DNA of 64,000 nucleotides from the NCBI GenBank assembly GCA_035550795.1, contig DASZOL010000052.1, positions 1 through 64,000 on the forward strand, in the 5' to 3' direction. How positions within the stretch are numbered: the first letter of the stretch is position 1; the number at the start of each line of letters is the position of its first letter. Source of the DNA: DASRDR01 sp035550795 (GTDB lineage: Bacteria > Methylomirabilota > Methylomirabilia > Rokubacteriales > DASRDR01). Position numbers and translations under genes: made by a program. Shown here piece by piece: positions 1-8,952 of this stretch. The notes under the pieces were generated by a model. That model was given only the letters and a program-made list of their open reading frames with translations. It had not been told where the DNA came from and did no database searches.

Positions 1-2
1 TC

Positions 3-1145
3 GCGCGGACCCACCGCCCCTCGATCGTGGTCTGCGACATCATCATGGACGACATGCACGGCTTCGAGGTGCTCCGGAGCCTCCGCGCGGATCCCGAGCT
101 GGCGAGCGCGGTCGTGATCATGATCTCGGCGAAGTCCTACAAGCCCGACATCGACCGGGCCCGCGAGATGGGCGCGGACGATTACGTGGTCAAGCCCTTC
201 CACCCCGACCAGCTGGTGTCCCGCGTCGAGAGCCTGCGCGCCGACCGGGCGGCGCCACGGCTCACGGTGGGCTTCTGGGGCACCCGGGGTTCCATCGCGG
301 CTCCCGGGCCCGCCACCACTCTCTACGGGGGCAACACGGCGTGCGTCGAGCTGCGGTCCGGGCAGGACATCCTCGTCTTCGACGCCGGTACTGGGATCCG
401 GGAGCTCGGTCTTTCGCTGGCCCGGGAGTTCCGCGGGCGCGCGCTGACCGTGCACCTGTTCATCAGCCACACGCACTGGGATCACATCCAGGGCCTCCCG
501 TTCTTCGTGCCCGCTTACTCGCCCGGTACGACGCTTCACATCTATGGCTCGACCGGCCAGGGGCGGTCCCTCAAGGGAGTCCTCAGCGGGCAGATGCAAT
601 CGGACTACTTTCCGGTCTCGCTCGGCGACCTCGTGTCTTCGATTCACGTCCACGAGTACCAGGGCGAGCCCTTCCGGATCGGGGAGGCCACCGTCTCGGC
701 CACGTACCTGAACCATCCGGGCATGGTTCTCGGCTATCGGGTTGAGCGCGGCGGACGGGCGGTAGTATACGCGACGGATCACGAGCCCTACCGGGCGACC
801 CTGGAGACCGGGAGTCACCGACGCGAAGCCGGCAAGCAGTTCGGGCGCGTGCTCGACGACGCGTTCGTGAGGTTCGTGAGCGGGGCCGGCCTTTACATCG
901 GCGAGGCTCAGTACACGGACGTCGAGTATCCCGGCAAGATCGGCTGGGGGCACTCGTCCCTGAGCGCTACGGTCGAGGTCGCCCTCCAGGCCGGCGTGAA
1001 GGCCCTGGCCCTCTTCCATCACGATCCGATGCACTCGGACGACGTGGTGACGGGGATGGAAGTTCTGGCGAAGGAGCTGATCGCCGAGCGCGGCGCCCCC
1101 ATCTGGTGCTTCGCGGCCCGCGAGGGTCAGCGGGTCGAGGTCTGA
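3..1145 (+). CDS. Response-regulator receiver fused to metallo-beta-lactamase-fold hydrolase (5' end outside window)
   Basis: The frame is open to the window edge, so the N-terminus is missing. The first visible part is the second half of a receiver domain: VVCDIIMDDMHGFEVLR holds the phospho-acceptor Asp, and the later KPF is the conserved Lys. From about base 260 a metallo-beta-lactamase domain follows (GFWGTRGSIAAPGP start, FISHTHWDHIQG metal motif, a late HHDPMHSD stretch). The fold resembles PhnP/class II phosphodiesterase-like hydrolases (COG1235 type). Probably a phosphorylation-controlled cytosolic hydrolase; the substrate is unknown and a cyclic nucleotide or phosphoester is only a guess. 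The receiver-MBL order in one chain is unusual. Confidence 0.85.
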   Translation, partial: ARTHRPSIVVCDIIMDDMHGFEVLRSLRADPELASAVVIMISAKSYKPDIDRAREMGADDYVVKPFHPDQLVSRVESLRADRAAPRLTVGFWGTRGSIAAPGPATTLYGGNTACVELRSGQDILVFDAGTGIRELGLSLAREFRGRALTVHLFISHTHWDHIQGLPFFVPAYSPGTTLHIYGSTGQGRSLKGVLSGQMQSDYFPVSLGDLVSSIHVHEYQGEPFRIGEATVSATYLNHPGMVLGYRVERGGRAVVYATDHEPYRATLETGSHRREAGKQFGRVLDDAFVRFVSGAGLYIGEAQYTDVEYPGKIGWGHSSLSATVEVALQAGVKALALFHHDPMHSDDVVTGMEVLAKELIAERGAPIWCFAAREGQRVEV

Positions 1146-1218
1146 CGCCGGCAGGGTCAAGGGCCCCTGCCGCCACTCGGCGGCCGGTCCCTCGCTTCGT
1201 TGTGAGCCAGACCGTGGC

Positions 1219-1608
1219 TCAGATGCCGACGCGCGAGACCGCAGGACTCGGCTCCCCGGGCCCGAGCTCCCCGGGGGACGCCTCGTCGTCCGGCGTGCCC
1301 GAAGGGCTCTCGCCCGGATCGACCTCGGCCGCGCCTGGCCCCTCGTCCGTCGCCAGGATCTGGATGGCCACCTCGTTCTCGGAGAGCTGGGCGTCACGGA
1401 GCTGGTACCAGTCGAAACCCATGGCCGCGGCCCCACGCACGGCCTTGTCGATCGCCGCGATCACCGCGGCCTTGACGGACTCTTCCGACTGGTCGGCGAG
1501 CGGCGCCGTCGTCTCGATGAGCGCGCCGCCCGCCAGAGCCGAGGTCTGGCCGGCACACAGCAGCAGTCCGAACGCGAGCGTGGTGCCTAGAATCGTGCGC
1601 ATCGTCAT
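1219..1608 (-). CDS. Small secreted protein of unknown function
   Basis: 129 residues. I start at 1608 because AAAGGTGG lies 5 bases before this ATG and the protein then opens with a good signal peptide (MTMRTILGTTLAFGLLLC..., cleavage near ALA-GG). The mature part is about 70 structured residues with a predicted helix (EESVKAAVIAAIDKAVRGAA) and an acidic Pro/Gly/Ser-rich tail. I do not recognise the family. It has its own sigma-54-type promoter (1663-1678) and enhancer-like array (1768-1791), which supports expression and this start over the longer frame beginning at 1779. Confidence 0.6.
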   Translation of the reverse strand: MTMRTILGTTLAFGLLLCAGQTSALAGGALIETTAPLADQSEESVKAAVIAAIDKAVRGAAAMGFDWYQLRDAQLSENEVAIQILATDEGPGAAEVDPGESPSGTPDDEASPGELGPGEPSPAVSRVGI

Positions 1609-1662
1609 ACCGTCCACCTTTCGGCCAGCTGTCGCGAGTTCCACGTCACGGCAACCAGCCAG

Positions 1663-1678
1663 TGCGAGGGACGTGCCA
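1663..1678 (-). promoter_or_regulatory. Sigma-54-type promoter for the 1219-1608 gene
   Basis: On the minus strand TGGCACGTCCCTCGCA has GG-N10-GC spacing. The -24 element is perfect and the -12 element is TCGCA instead of TTGCA. The predicted start of transcription near 1652 leaves a leader of about 44 bases before the ATG at 1608. The enhancer-like array at 1768-1791 is centred about 115 bp upstream. Confidence 0.6.
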
Positions 1679-1767
1679 GGTCGCATGGCGCCCGCGAGGG
1701 GCGTCCGGGCGATCGTGAGGGCCTCGGGCAGAATGCGGGGTCGTGAACGGTCGCCCTTGGCCGACCC

Positions 1768-1791
1768 TGTCGTCGGCACGACAGCCTGTCG
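1768..1791. promoter_or_regulatory. Enhancer-like array TGTCG-N6-CGACA-N3-TGTCG
   Basis: Three perfect half-sites in the register shared by the other arrays in this window (8121, 9733, 13273, 19305, 20255, 27850, 31302, 51422, 54123). It lies between the phosphodiesterase stop (1795) and the promoter at 1663-1678. Proposed binding site for an NtrC-type activator; inference from recurrence and spacing. Confidence 0.6.
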
Positions 1792-1794
1792 ATG

Positions 1795-3447
1795 CTAGGG
1801 GCTTGACGTCTCGTCCGGCCCCGCCGCCTGGTACCGGACGAAGACGTCATAGAGCTGGGCCGGGCGGTCGATCCGGGACGGCAGGTGCGCGCCGACGGGC
1901 GCCACGAGGAAGGTGTGCAGCTCCTCGTCCGAGGGGCCCGCATGGGAACCGACCTCGTCGATGTAGGAAACGTGACCCTCGGGCGCCCCGGTGCCGTAAA
2001 CCACCAGGTCGCCCGCGGTCCGCATGTCCATCAAGGCCGCGAGGCCGCGCATGACGAGGGCCCGGTCCTGTCGTCCCTCGAACAGCGCCCCGTCCGGGTC
2101 CGCGAGTCGGTGGCGCTCCCCGCGCCAGAAGTAGACGGGGCCGTTCTCCGCGCGCGCGAGCACGAACCCGACGCCGGGGCTCTTGGAGAGGGCGGCCGCC
2201 AGGCCGGGGCACCTGGCTTCAATCGCGTCCAGCGGAACCGGCTCGGGCGTGTCCATGAAGTAGACGAAGGCGTTCGGGCCGGCCGACACCACCCGGATCC
2301 CGGCGCGCTCGAACGACTCGCGTACGTCGAGGTAGGGTTCGAACCCGAGCTCCGGCCGCCCCGCGCTCTCGCTGGGTGAAGGGCCGGCCGCGGGACCGGG
2401 GACGTGGCCCTCAGGCGATCCGACCGGCGGGCCTGACGCGTCCCTCGCCGGAGCGGCGACCACGGCGTCCACCAGCACCTGGTCGAAAAAGGCCCGCTCG
2501 AATCGCTGGCCGCCGGCCACCACCCGGTAAGGCGTGCAGGCCGCCTGCCCATGGTCCGCCAGGATGTAGAGATCGTAGCGGTGCCCAGGCACGCGGCGGA
2601 GGACGCGCTGGATCTGCCGCAGCGAGCTGTCGACGCTGCGCAATGCCTTGAGGGCCTGGCCGCTGCGAGGGCCGAACGCGTGGGCGGTCTCGTCGTGGTC
2701 GAGGAAATTGACGTAGATCGCCGGCACGCCGTCGTAGACGTCCCGCGCAACCGCGAACGTGAACCACTCGCGCGTCCACACCGAGATGGCGATCTTTTTC
2801 TTGAACCACTTCCACTCCGGCCTCCTCCGGCCGGGTTGGCGGATGATGCGGGCGAGCGTGCGGATGAACTCCTTGCACGTTAGCGCCGCGCCCTTGGCCA
2901 CGACCCAGACGACCACCACGACCGCCGACATGACTCGAACGAGTCCCGATGCCCGCGGCCGCGTGAGCCGAGCGAAGCTGAAGAAGTCATGCGCCGCGCC
3001 CCCGGTGAACACGCACCCGTAGACGCTCCCACCCTGCAGGATGCCCGGGCGGTCGCCGGTCTGGTCGGCCTGCACGAACGCCGCGTGGCCGGCGCGCGGG
3101 AAGTGGATGTCAGTCCCACGACGCTTGTCGTGGTAGTGGAACCCCGGAATGTCCGGCTCGACCCCGTACATCGCCGCCATCTGGAAGGCGGGCGTGGAGG
3201 TCGGGATGCCCACGGTCATCGGCAGCAGCACGTGCCCCCGGCGATCGAGGACGCGCCGGAGAAACGGCATCTGCCCATGGGCGAGCGCCTGATCGAGTAC
3301 GGCGCGGGACAGTCCGTCGATCTGAACGACCAGGAGCCGCCGGCGACCGGGTGCCGGGGGAGGCCCGAGGCGAAGCCGACGGATTAGCCGGTCGAGCCCG
3401 TGCTGCGCTCGCAAGAAGAGATCGCCGGCATTCGTACCGGCATTCAT
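1795..3447 (-). CDS. Alkaline-phosphatase-superfamily phosphodiesterase / nucleotide pyrophosphatase-like protein
   Basis: 550 residues. After a basic N-terminus the core opens with LLVVQIDGLSRAVLDQAL and MPFLRRVL, the metal-binding Asp and active-site region typical of type I phosphodiesterases/nucleotide pyrophosphatases. Later YILADHGQA (ADHG) and SHAG match the second metal site. A hydrophobic run near residues 175-190 (VMSAVVVVVWVVAKGAAL) suggests a membrane segment. The start overlaps the stop of the PBP gene by 4 bases, so the two are translationally coupled; a role at the envelope (phospholipid, sugar-phosphate or nucleotide turnover) is inferred. Substrate not determinable. Confidence 0.8.
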   Translation of the reverse strand: MNAGTNAGDLFLRAQHGLDRLIRRLRLGPPPAPGRRRLLVVQIDGLSRAVLDQALAHGQMPFLRRVLDRRGHVLLPMTVGIPTSTPAFQMAAMYGVEPDIPGFHYHDKRRGTDIHFPRAGHAAFVQADQTGDRPGILQGGSVYGCVFTGGAAHDFFSFARLTRPRASGLVRVMSAVVVVVWVVAKGAALTCKEFIRTLARIIRQPGRRRPEWKWFKKKIAISVWTREWFTFAVARDVYDGVPAIYVNFLDHDETAHAFGPRSGQALKALRSVDSSLRQIQRVLRRVPGHRYDLYILADHGQAACTPYRVVAGGQRFERAFFDQVLVDAVVAAPARDASGPPVGSPEGHVPGPAAGPSPSESAGRPELGFEPYLDVRESFERAGIRVVSAGPNAFVYFMDTPEPVPLDAIEARCPGLAAALSKSPGVGFVLARAENGPVYFWRGERHRLADPDGALFEGRQDRALVMRGLAALMDMRTAGDLVVYGTGAPEGHVSYIDEVGSHAGPSDEELHTFLVAPVGAHLPSRIDRPAQLYDVFVRYQAAGPDETSSP

Positions 3448-5783
3448 CGGTCGCTCGGATTCGTCAACGCGAACGTCGGGCCATGTGGCTCCTCCGTGAG
3501 GGGGGAAGTCCCGCAGGACTCCTCGGGCTCCTTCCCGGGGAGGAGCACGTCCGGCTGGGCTCCGCAGATGGCGCCGAAGCTCACGGTGGGCGGCGCGGAA
3601 AACTCTCCGGGCTCATCCAGCGCGGCGGCCGCGCGCATGAAGTCGGTCCAGATGGGGAGCGCGGCCTGTGCTCCCGACAGCCCGAGCGGCGTGCCGTCGT
3701 CAAACCCCACCCACACGACCGCGACCAGGCGCGGGGAGTATCCGGCGAACCAGGCGTCCCGCGTGTCGTTCGTGGTCCCGGTCTTGCCCGCGACCGCGCC
3801 GCGGAGCCCGAACCCGCGGACCGCCGCGGCCGTACCGCGGTCGACGACGCCGCGCAAGAGGTGGGTGAGAAGATACGACTCCTCCGCGGAGACACCCGGG
3901 GCCCCCGCGCGAATGTCTGGCCTGAGCCCACGCCCTTCCACCGTCCGGACGCCATGCGGCCGGACACGGGTCCCGCCGTTGGCGAGCGTGGCGAATGCCA
4001 CGCCAAGCTCGAGCGGCGTCACTTCAAAGCTGCCGAGGGCCAGGGCGGGAACTGGCGTCATGCGGCTGGTGAACCCGACGTCTCGCGCCGCCCGGACGAC
4101 GTTTCTGAGGCCGGCCGCCCGCGCGAGGCGGACGGCGACGGCGTTGGAAGACTGCTCGAGCGCCCGCCGGACGGTGATCACCCCTTCGAATCGATCCTCG
4201 AAGTTACGGGGCGCCCACACCTCGTGCGACGTCTCCAGCGCAATCGGAAGATCCTCGACGAGCGAGGCCGGAGTCACGACGGGCGGCTGACCGGCCGGGC
4301 CGCGGCGCAGCGCAGCCAGGAAGACGAACGGCTTGAAGGCGGACCCTGGCTGCCGGCGGGCCTGCGTCACGCGATTGAATGGCGACACCCCGTAGTCGCG
4401 CCCGCCCACCAGGGCCCGGACCTCCCCGGTGCCGGGCTCGAGGGCCACCAGCGCGACCTGGACGCCTTCTCCGTTCCGGGAGCGCCGGAGACGCCGGTGC
4501 GCGCTTTCCAGGCGATCGAGCCCCCGCGCGATGGCCACCTCCGCCGCCCGCTGGAGCTTGGTATCGAGCGTCGTATAGATCCGGGGATTCCCCGCGCCCA
4601 GGTCCCCGGTCGCGGCGCGCACGTAGTCCAGGAAATAGGGCGCCTGGGAGGGCGCCTCGGCGCCGAGACGCACCTGGGTCCGCTCGGCGATCGCCGCGGC
4701 GAGCGTCGGCGCGTCGATCATGCCGAGCTGTCGCATGCGGCGCAGCACGACGTCGCGCCGCTGATGTGCGCGCTCCGGGTGGTCGGTGGGCGAGTAGCGA
4801 TTGGGCGCGCGGATCATGCCGGCCAGGAGCGCGCTCTCGGCGGCGCTGAGACGCCCCGCGTCCTTGCCCCAGTAGCTCTGGGCCGCGGCTCCCACCCCGA
4901 GAATCGCGGCGCGCCCGTGCTGGCCGAGGTACACCGTGTTGAGGTATGTCTCGAGGATCTTCGTCTTCGTATACCGCTGCTCGACGGCAAGCGCGAGCGC
5001 GCCCTCTCGGACCTTGCGGCTCCAGGTGCGTTCCGGTCCGAGCGCGAGGTTCTTCACGAGCTGCTGGGTCAGCGTGCTGGCTCCCTGCGCGATCTCGCCT
5101 CGCAGTGCGTTAACGCCGAGCGCGCGGCCCACGGCCAGAACGTCAAGGCCTCCGTGATCGAAGAACCGATGGTCCTCGGCGGCCAGGACCGCGGCCGGAA
5201 TGAACCGGGACATCTCGGCGAGTGCCAGCGGACGCCGCCGCTCCCTGCCCGTCTCGCCTACACCCGTGAGCAGCTCCGGCTCGAGCTCGATCGGCAGGCT
5301 GTCCGCGGTGGCGGACAGGCTCGTGACCTCAAGAATCCGTGAACCGCGGAGGTCCAGCCGAACGCGTCGCGGGGGCCGAGGAACATCCTCGCGGGCGCGC
5401 AGGTGGATCTCCCATCGCCCCGGACTGCGACGGAACTCGCCGGGCCGACTCGGGGAACCGACGACTTCCCGGTAACGCAAGCCCTTCAGGCCGTCTTCAA
5501 CCGCCTGGATCGCGGTACCCGGCTGGAGCCGTCTCCCGGTGGCGAAGACAAGAGGCGTCCGCTGAGCCGCGTCGAGGTCCACGGAGGGGGCCGTGACCTG
5601 GGCCCAGACCGAGAGGGCAGCGACGCCTGCTCCGATGCTCACCATAGGCATTAGAGCCACGAGGCGGAGAGACCACGGAGCGCGCCCCCACGCCCTATGT
5701 CCGGCGTGCGCGAGCCGCGCCAGACGCCGAGCTCCCGCCACCCAGCGGCTCCGACGGTGGCGCGGCCGCCCTAGCCTGGCCAT
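3444..5783 (-). CDS. Bifunctional class A penicillin-binding protein (PBP1 type)
   Basis: 779 residues, a usual PBP1 length. One N-terminal membrane segment (VALMPMVSIGAGVAALSVWA) is followed by a short PBP1B-like linker. The glycosyltransferase-51 domain shows AAEDHRFFDHGG and GASTLTQQLVKNL; the transpeptidase shows the SxxK serine in PGSAFKPFVF, the SSNAV motif (SxN) and GKTGTTND (KTG). It polymerises and cross-links peptidoglycan at the outer face of the inner membrane. First gene of a two-gene minus-strand unit with the phosphodiesterase. ATG at 5783 chosen; its Shine-Dalgarno is weak. Confidence 0.93.
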   Translation of the reverse strand: MARLGRPRHRRSRWVAGARRLARLAHAGHRAWGRAPWSLRLVALMPMVSIGAGVAALSVWAQVTAPSVDLDAAQRTPLVFATGRRLQPGTAIQAVEDGLKGLRYREVVGSPSRPGEFRRSPGRWEIHLRAREDVPRPPRRVRLDLRGSRILEVTSLSATADSLPIELEPELLTGVGETGRERRRPLALAEMSRFIPAAVLAAEDHRFFDHGGLDVLAVGRALGVNALRGEIAQGASTLTQQLVKNLALGPERTWSRKVREGALALAVEQRYTKTKILETYLNTVYLGQHGRAAILGVGAAAQSYWGKDAGRLSAAESALLAGMIRAPNRYSPTDHPERAHQRRDVVLRRMRQLGMIDAPTLAAAIAERTQVRLGAEAPSQAPYFLDYVRAATGDLGAGNPRIYTTLDTKLQRAAEVAIARGLDRLESAHRRLRRSRNGEGVQVALVALEPGTGEVRALVGGRDYGVSPFNRVTQARRQPGSAFKPFVFLAALRRGPAGQPPVVTPASLVEDLPIALETSHEVWAPRNFEDRFEGVITVRRALEQSSNAVAVRLARAAGLRNVVRAARDVGFTSRMTPVPALALGSFEVTPLELGVAFATLANGGTRVRPHGVRTVEGRGLRPDIRAGAPGVSAEESYLLTHLLRGVVDRGTAAAVRGFGLRGAVAGKTGTTNDTRDAWFAGYSPRLVAVVWVGFDDGTPLGLSGAQAALPIWTDFMRAAAALDEPGEFSAPPTVSFGAICGAQPDVLLPGKEPEESCGTSPLTEEPHGPTFALTNPSDR

Positions 5784-6156
5784 CGCGACATGGAGCTGGT
5801 CTCCGCGGTACGGGATAACCTCCCCTGACCGACGGCCTCAGCAAGCGGAGTGCGAAGAGAGTGGAAGGCCACACCGTGCACCGCTGTTTCCTCCTCCCTC
5901 TCCGCCGAGGCGCTAGCGCTGGCTCCCTTGACAGGCAATCTCTGTGCCTGGCGTCCCTCATGAAGCGGGTCCGCATCATCCGGCGCCGCTGGTCCGCATT
6001 GTCGGGCGCAGCTTTCGAGACGTCAGCGCATCGAGTGCGCCAGCCTGTCGCCGGCGCGCCACTGCGACGCGGGTCGATGCACGCTTGGCGCGCCAGCTCC
6101 GCAGCAGATCTCTCGGTCTCAGCGGCATGCCTTTCGCACGGGCTTCGCAGAGCGAA
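5784..6156. other. Divergent intergenic region between PBP and AI-2E transporter
   Basis: No convincing gene. A minus-strand near-match to a sigma-54 promoter at 5842-5857 (TCGCACTCCGCTTGCT) lacks the first G of the -24 GG pair. A TTGACA hexamer at 5929 has no good -10 partner. In-frame upstream starts for the transporter (5944, 6127) exist but lack ribosome-binding sites. Confidence 0.4.
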
Positions 6157-8046
6157 ATGGTGTCGCCACGCGAACGCCGGCGGACAGAGACCAACGGCCC
6201 GGGCGTATCCCCACCTACCGGAAGCGCCGGGTGGCGAGCGCCCGCGACCCCGGCGCTGCGGGGCCTTCGCCCGGTCATCCTGCTGGTCGGCGTGCTCATG
6301 ACGGTCGGCGCCCTGCATCTCGGGCGGAGCTTCCTGATGCCGGTGGCGGTGGCCGGTCTCCTGACCTTCCTGCTGAGCCCGATCGTGCGGTTCTTCGAGC
6401 GATGGCTGCCACGCGCCGTGGCCGTGCTCCTGGTAGTCGTGCTGACGTTTTCCGTCCTGGGCGCGCTCGCGTGGGCCCTGGTTATCCAGGCCGCAAGCCT
6501 CGGCGGAGAGATCCCTGCCTACCGGGACAACCTCAAGCGGAAGATCGCCGAGGTCCGTGGCGCGAGCCGGGGCAACGTGGTCGAGAAGGTCCAGTCGGCG
6601 ACGAAGGAGGTCGTCGAGGAGCTCCAGAAGGAAGAGACGCCGGTCAAGACGGCCGAAAAGCCCATGCCCGTGGTGGTGAAGCCGACCGCCGCCGCCTGGC
6701 AGCCCGCCCTCCTGGAGGCCTTCGGAAACGTGGGTCTGGTGGTGGTGCTGGTGATCTTCATGCTGCTCGAGCGGCTCCAGCTGCGGGACCGGCTGATCCG
6801 CCTCATCGGCTTTGGCCGGATCGCCACGACCACCAAGGCCATGGACGAGGCCGCCCGGCGAATCAGCCACTACCTCACGATGCAGACGGTCGTCAACGGC
6901 ACCTTCGGGATCGGGGTGTCGCTCGGCCTGCTCGCGATCGGTCTACCCTACGCGTTCCTGTGGGGCACGCTGGCGGCCGTGCTGCGGTTCATCCCATACG
7001 TCGGCCCCTGGGCGGCCGCTCTCGGCGTCACGCTCGCCGGGCTGGCGGTGTTCGACGGGTGGCTGCAGCCAGCGGTGATCGCCGGGCTGTTCGTCGTCCT
7101 GGAGCTCTTCACGAACATGGTGCTGGAGACCTACCTCTACAGTCAGAGCGCGGGTGTGTCCCAGGTCGTGCTCCTGCTGGCGATCGCGTTCTGGACGTGG
7201 ATCTGGGGACCAGTCGGGCTCGCCCTGGCGACGCCCCTGATGGTCTGCCTCGTCGTTCTCGCGAAGTACGTGCCCGACCTGGAACTGGTGTCGATGCTGC
7301 TGTCGGACGAGCCGGTCATGGAGAGGGACCGGAGCTATTACCAGCGCCTCGTGGCCCGGGACGAGAACGAGGCGGAAGGGCTGGTCAACGAATACTTGGA
7401 ATCGCACCCGGCCCCGGACGTCTTCGACGAGGTCTTTGTGCCTGCCCTCAACCACGCTCGAGGGGATCACCAGCGGGGCCGGATCACGGACGCGGACGCG
7501 CGGTTCATCGAGCGAACGACCCGGGAGCTGGTCGAGGAACTCGATGTGCCGCGGTCCCCCGCCGACGGCGACCCCCGCCCGGCCGTCACCGTTCTCGGGC
7601 TCCCCGGCGGGGAAGAGGCGGACGAGGTGGCGCTCCTCATGCTCAAGCAGCGCCTCGACCCGGAGCGCTTTACCCTGGACGTCGCCTCGCCCGATCTCCT
7701 GGCCAGCGAGGCCATCGCTCTCGTCGAGGCGAGCAAGCCGGGCGCCGTCGTGATCGGCGCGCTGGCCGGGGCGGGCCACGCGCTTCACCTCCGGTACCTT
7801 TGCAAGCGGCTCCGGTCGCGATTCCCGGATCTTCCGATCCTGGTCGGGTGGTGGGGTGCCGACGGAGGGGACGATACCGCCCGCGACGCCATGATGGCCG
7901 CGGGGGCTGACCGCGTGACCGTGACCGTGGGCGACGCGTGCGTCCGGCTCCAGGAGCTGGTCCAGCTCGACCGGGCCGCAGCGTGGCCGTCATCGCCGGC
8001 GTCGGCGGCGCCCGCCGGCAGCGCGACGCAGCTTCGCGACTCTTGA
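6157..8046 (+). CDS. AI-2E family transporter with C-terminal B12-binding-like domain
   Basis: About 629 residues from the ATG at 6157; upstream starts at 5944 and 6127 are possible and none has a clear ribosome-binding site. The N-terminal ~350 residues have the PerM/AI-2E (TqsA) layout: paired helices (LRPVILLVGVLMTVGALHLG...), a polar periplasmic-type stretch, then helices containing PYAFLWGTLAAVLRFIPYVGP. The C-terminal ~260 residues are soluble. The last ~130 (VTVLGLPGGEEADEVALLML ... VVIGALAGAGHALH ... PILVGWWGADG) follow a B12-binding/flavodoxin-like alternation but lack the DxHxxG histidine, so a sensor or regulatory domain is more likely than cobalamin binding. Exported substrate unknown. 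Confidence 0.82.
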   Translation: MVSPRERRRTETNGPGVSPPTGSAGWRAPATPALRGLRPVILLVGVLMTVGALHLGRSFLMPVAVAGLLTFLLSPIVRFFERWLPRAVAVLLVVVLTFSVLGALAWALVIQAASLGGEIPAYRDNLKRKIAEVRGASRGNVVEKVQSATKEVVEELQKEETPVKTAEKPMPVVVKPTAAAWQPALLEAFGNVGLVVVLVIFMLLERLQLRDRLIRLIGFGRIATTTKAMDEAARRISHYLTMQTVVNGTFGIGVSLGLLAIGLPYAFLWGTLAAVLRFIPYVGPWAAALGVTLAGLAVFDGWLQPAVIAGLFVVLELFTNMVLETYLYSQSAGVSQVVLLLAIAFWTWIWGPVGLALATPLMVCLVVLAKYVPDLELVSMLLSDEPVMERDRSYYQRLVARDENEAEGLVNEYLESHPAPDVFDEVFVPALNHARGDHQRGRITDADARFIERTTRELVEELDVPRSPADGDPRPAVTVLGLPGGEEADEVALLMLKQRLDPERFTLDVASPDLLASEAIALVEASKPGAVVIGALAGAGHALHLRYLCKRLRSRFPDLPILVGWWGADGGDDTARDAMMAAGADRVTVTVGDACVRLQELVQLDRAAAWPSSPASAAPAGSATQLRDS

Positions 8047-8120
8047 GTCCAGCCGGGCTGACGGTCGCCTGGTGACCGGAGCGACGCCACGTCATGCCGC
8101 GTCACGCGCGCAGGCAGAGC

Positions 8121-8152
8121 CGTCATGTTGTCGCCTCCACGACACGGCGGCC
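8121..8152. promoter_or_regulatory. Enhancer-like array upstream of the csbD-like gene
   Basis: CGTCA-N3-TGTCG-N6-CGACA-N3-CGGCC: the two central half-sites are perfect and the first is 4 of 5. It is centred about 136 bp upstream of the -12 element at 8272. Most of its central bases are identical to the array at 9733. A second partial palindrome (CGACG-CCA-CGTCA) lies at 8082-8094. Confidence 0.6.
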
Positions 8153-8258
8153 AACGCGCGCTCCGCTCGCCCATCGGGGTGCCCCGGCCGCGTGGCCTGG
8201 GGCTATCTGCAGACGGACGTGACGTTTCCCGACCTCGCGTGCCGTGAGGGCACGGCCC

Positions 8259-8274
8259 CGGCAGGCAAGTTGCT
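8259..8274 (+). promoter_or_regulatory. Sigma-54-type promoter of the csbD-like operon
   Basis: CGGCAGGCAAGTTGCT, exact GG-N10-GC spacing with a perfect TTGCT -12 element. Predicted transcription start near 8285, 56 bases before the ATG at 8341. Confidence 0.6.
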
Positions 8275-8340
8275 ATCGAACAAGCGTCACGCGCGACCCG
8301 GTCGGGCGGACGACGCCGAAACAATGCGAGGGAGGGTCGG

Positions 8341-8583
8341 ATGAACACGGATGTCATGGAAGGCAAGTGGAAGCAGATGCGGGGGCACATGAAGGAGTGG
8401 TGGGGCAAGCTCACCGATGACGACTTCGACCGGATCGCCGGCAAGCGCGATCAGCTCGTCGGCAAGCTCCAGGAGAAGTACGGGTGGGCGAGACAGGACG
8501 CCGAGGCGGAGGTGACGCGGCGCTTCCGTGACCTTGACGAGGCCGCCCAGCCCACGTACCCGTCGGGCACCAACCGGCCGTAG
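8341..8583 (+). CDS. CsbD-like stress-response protein
   Basis: 80 residues. MNTDVMEGKWKQMRGHMKEWWGKLTDDD is the classic CsbD opening (xGxWKQxxGxxKxxWGxLTDDD), followed by GKRDQLVGKLQEKYG. Family members are small helical, highly charged proteins that accumulate in general stress; the molecular role is unknown. GGGAGGG lies just before the ATG. First gene of an apparent transcript with the BON lipoprotein and the DUF3309 gene. Confidence 0.9.
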   Translation: MNTDVMEGKWKQMRGHMKEWWGKLTDDDFDRIAGKRDQLVGKLQEKYGWARQDAEAEVTRRFRDLDEAAQPTYPSGTNRP

Positions 8584-8638
8584 GATTCCTGCCACGGCAC
8601 ACTCGAGAACCAAGAAAGATTGAGGAGAGAGAAGACAC

Positions 8639-8944
8639 ATGAGACAGGTGCTTCGTTCCGCGCTGGGGTTGGTCATGCTCATCGCCGTGACGGCAGGCTG
8701 CACCGCGATGACGGGCAAGACGGCCGGTGAGAACGTCGACGACGCCTCCATCACGGCGTCGGTGAAGGGGAAGCTCGCCGGCGAGAAGGCGGCGACGTTG
8801 ACGAAGGTCGACGTCGACACGAACAAGGGAACCGTCTATCTCACCGGCAACGTCGAGAACGCGGCGATCAAGGCGCGGGCCACCGAGCTCGCGCGCGAGG
8901 TTGCCGGGGTCCGCGACGTGGTGAACAACCTGAAGGTCCAGTAG
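8639..8944 (+). CDS. BON-domain lipoprotein
   Basis: 101 residues. Signal peptide with lipobox (VMLIAVTAGC, lipidated Cys near residue 21), then one BON domain: DDASITASVKGKLAGEK...VDVDTNKGTVYLTGNVENAAIKARATELAREVAGVRDVVNNLKV, which matches the family end to end (OsmY-like). Probably anchored in the envelope, where BON proteins are linked to membrane integrity under osmotic or envelope stress. GAGGAGAGAAGACAC precedes the ATG. Confidence 0.88.
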   Translation: MRQVLRSALGLVMLIAVTAGCTAMTGKTAGENVDDASITASVKGKLAGEKAATLTKVDVDTNKGTVYLTGNVENAAIKARATELAREVAGVRDVVNNLKVQ

Positions 8945-8952
8945 CCGCCACC

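Noticed and set aside
5842..5857. Minus-strand TCGCACTCCGCTTGCT as a sigma-54 promoter for the PBP operon
   Set aside because: It lacks the first G of the -24 GG pair and no enhancer array is nearby; kept only as a note.
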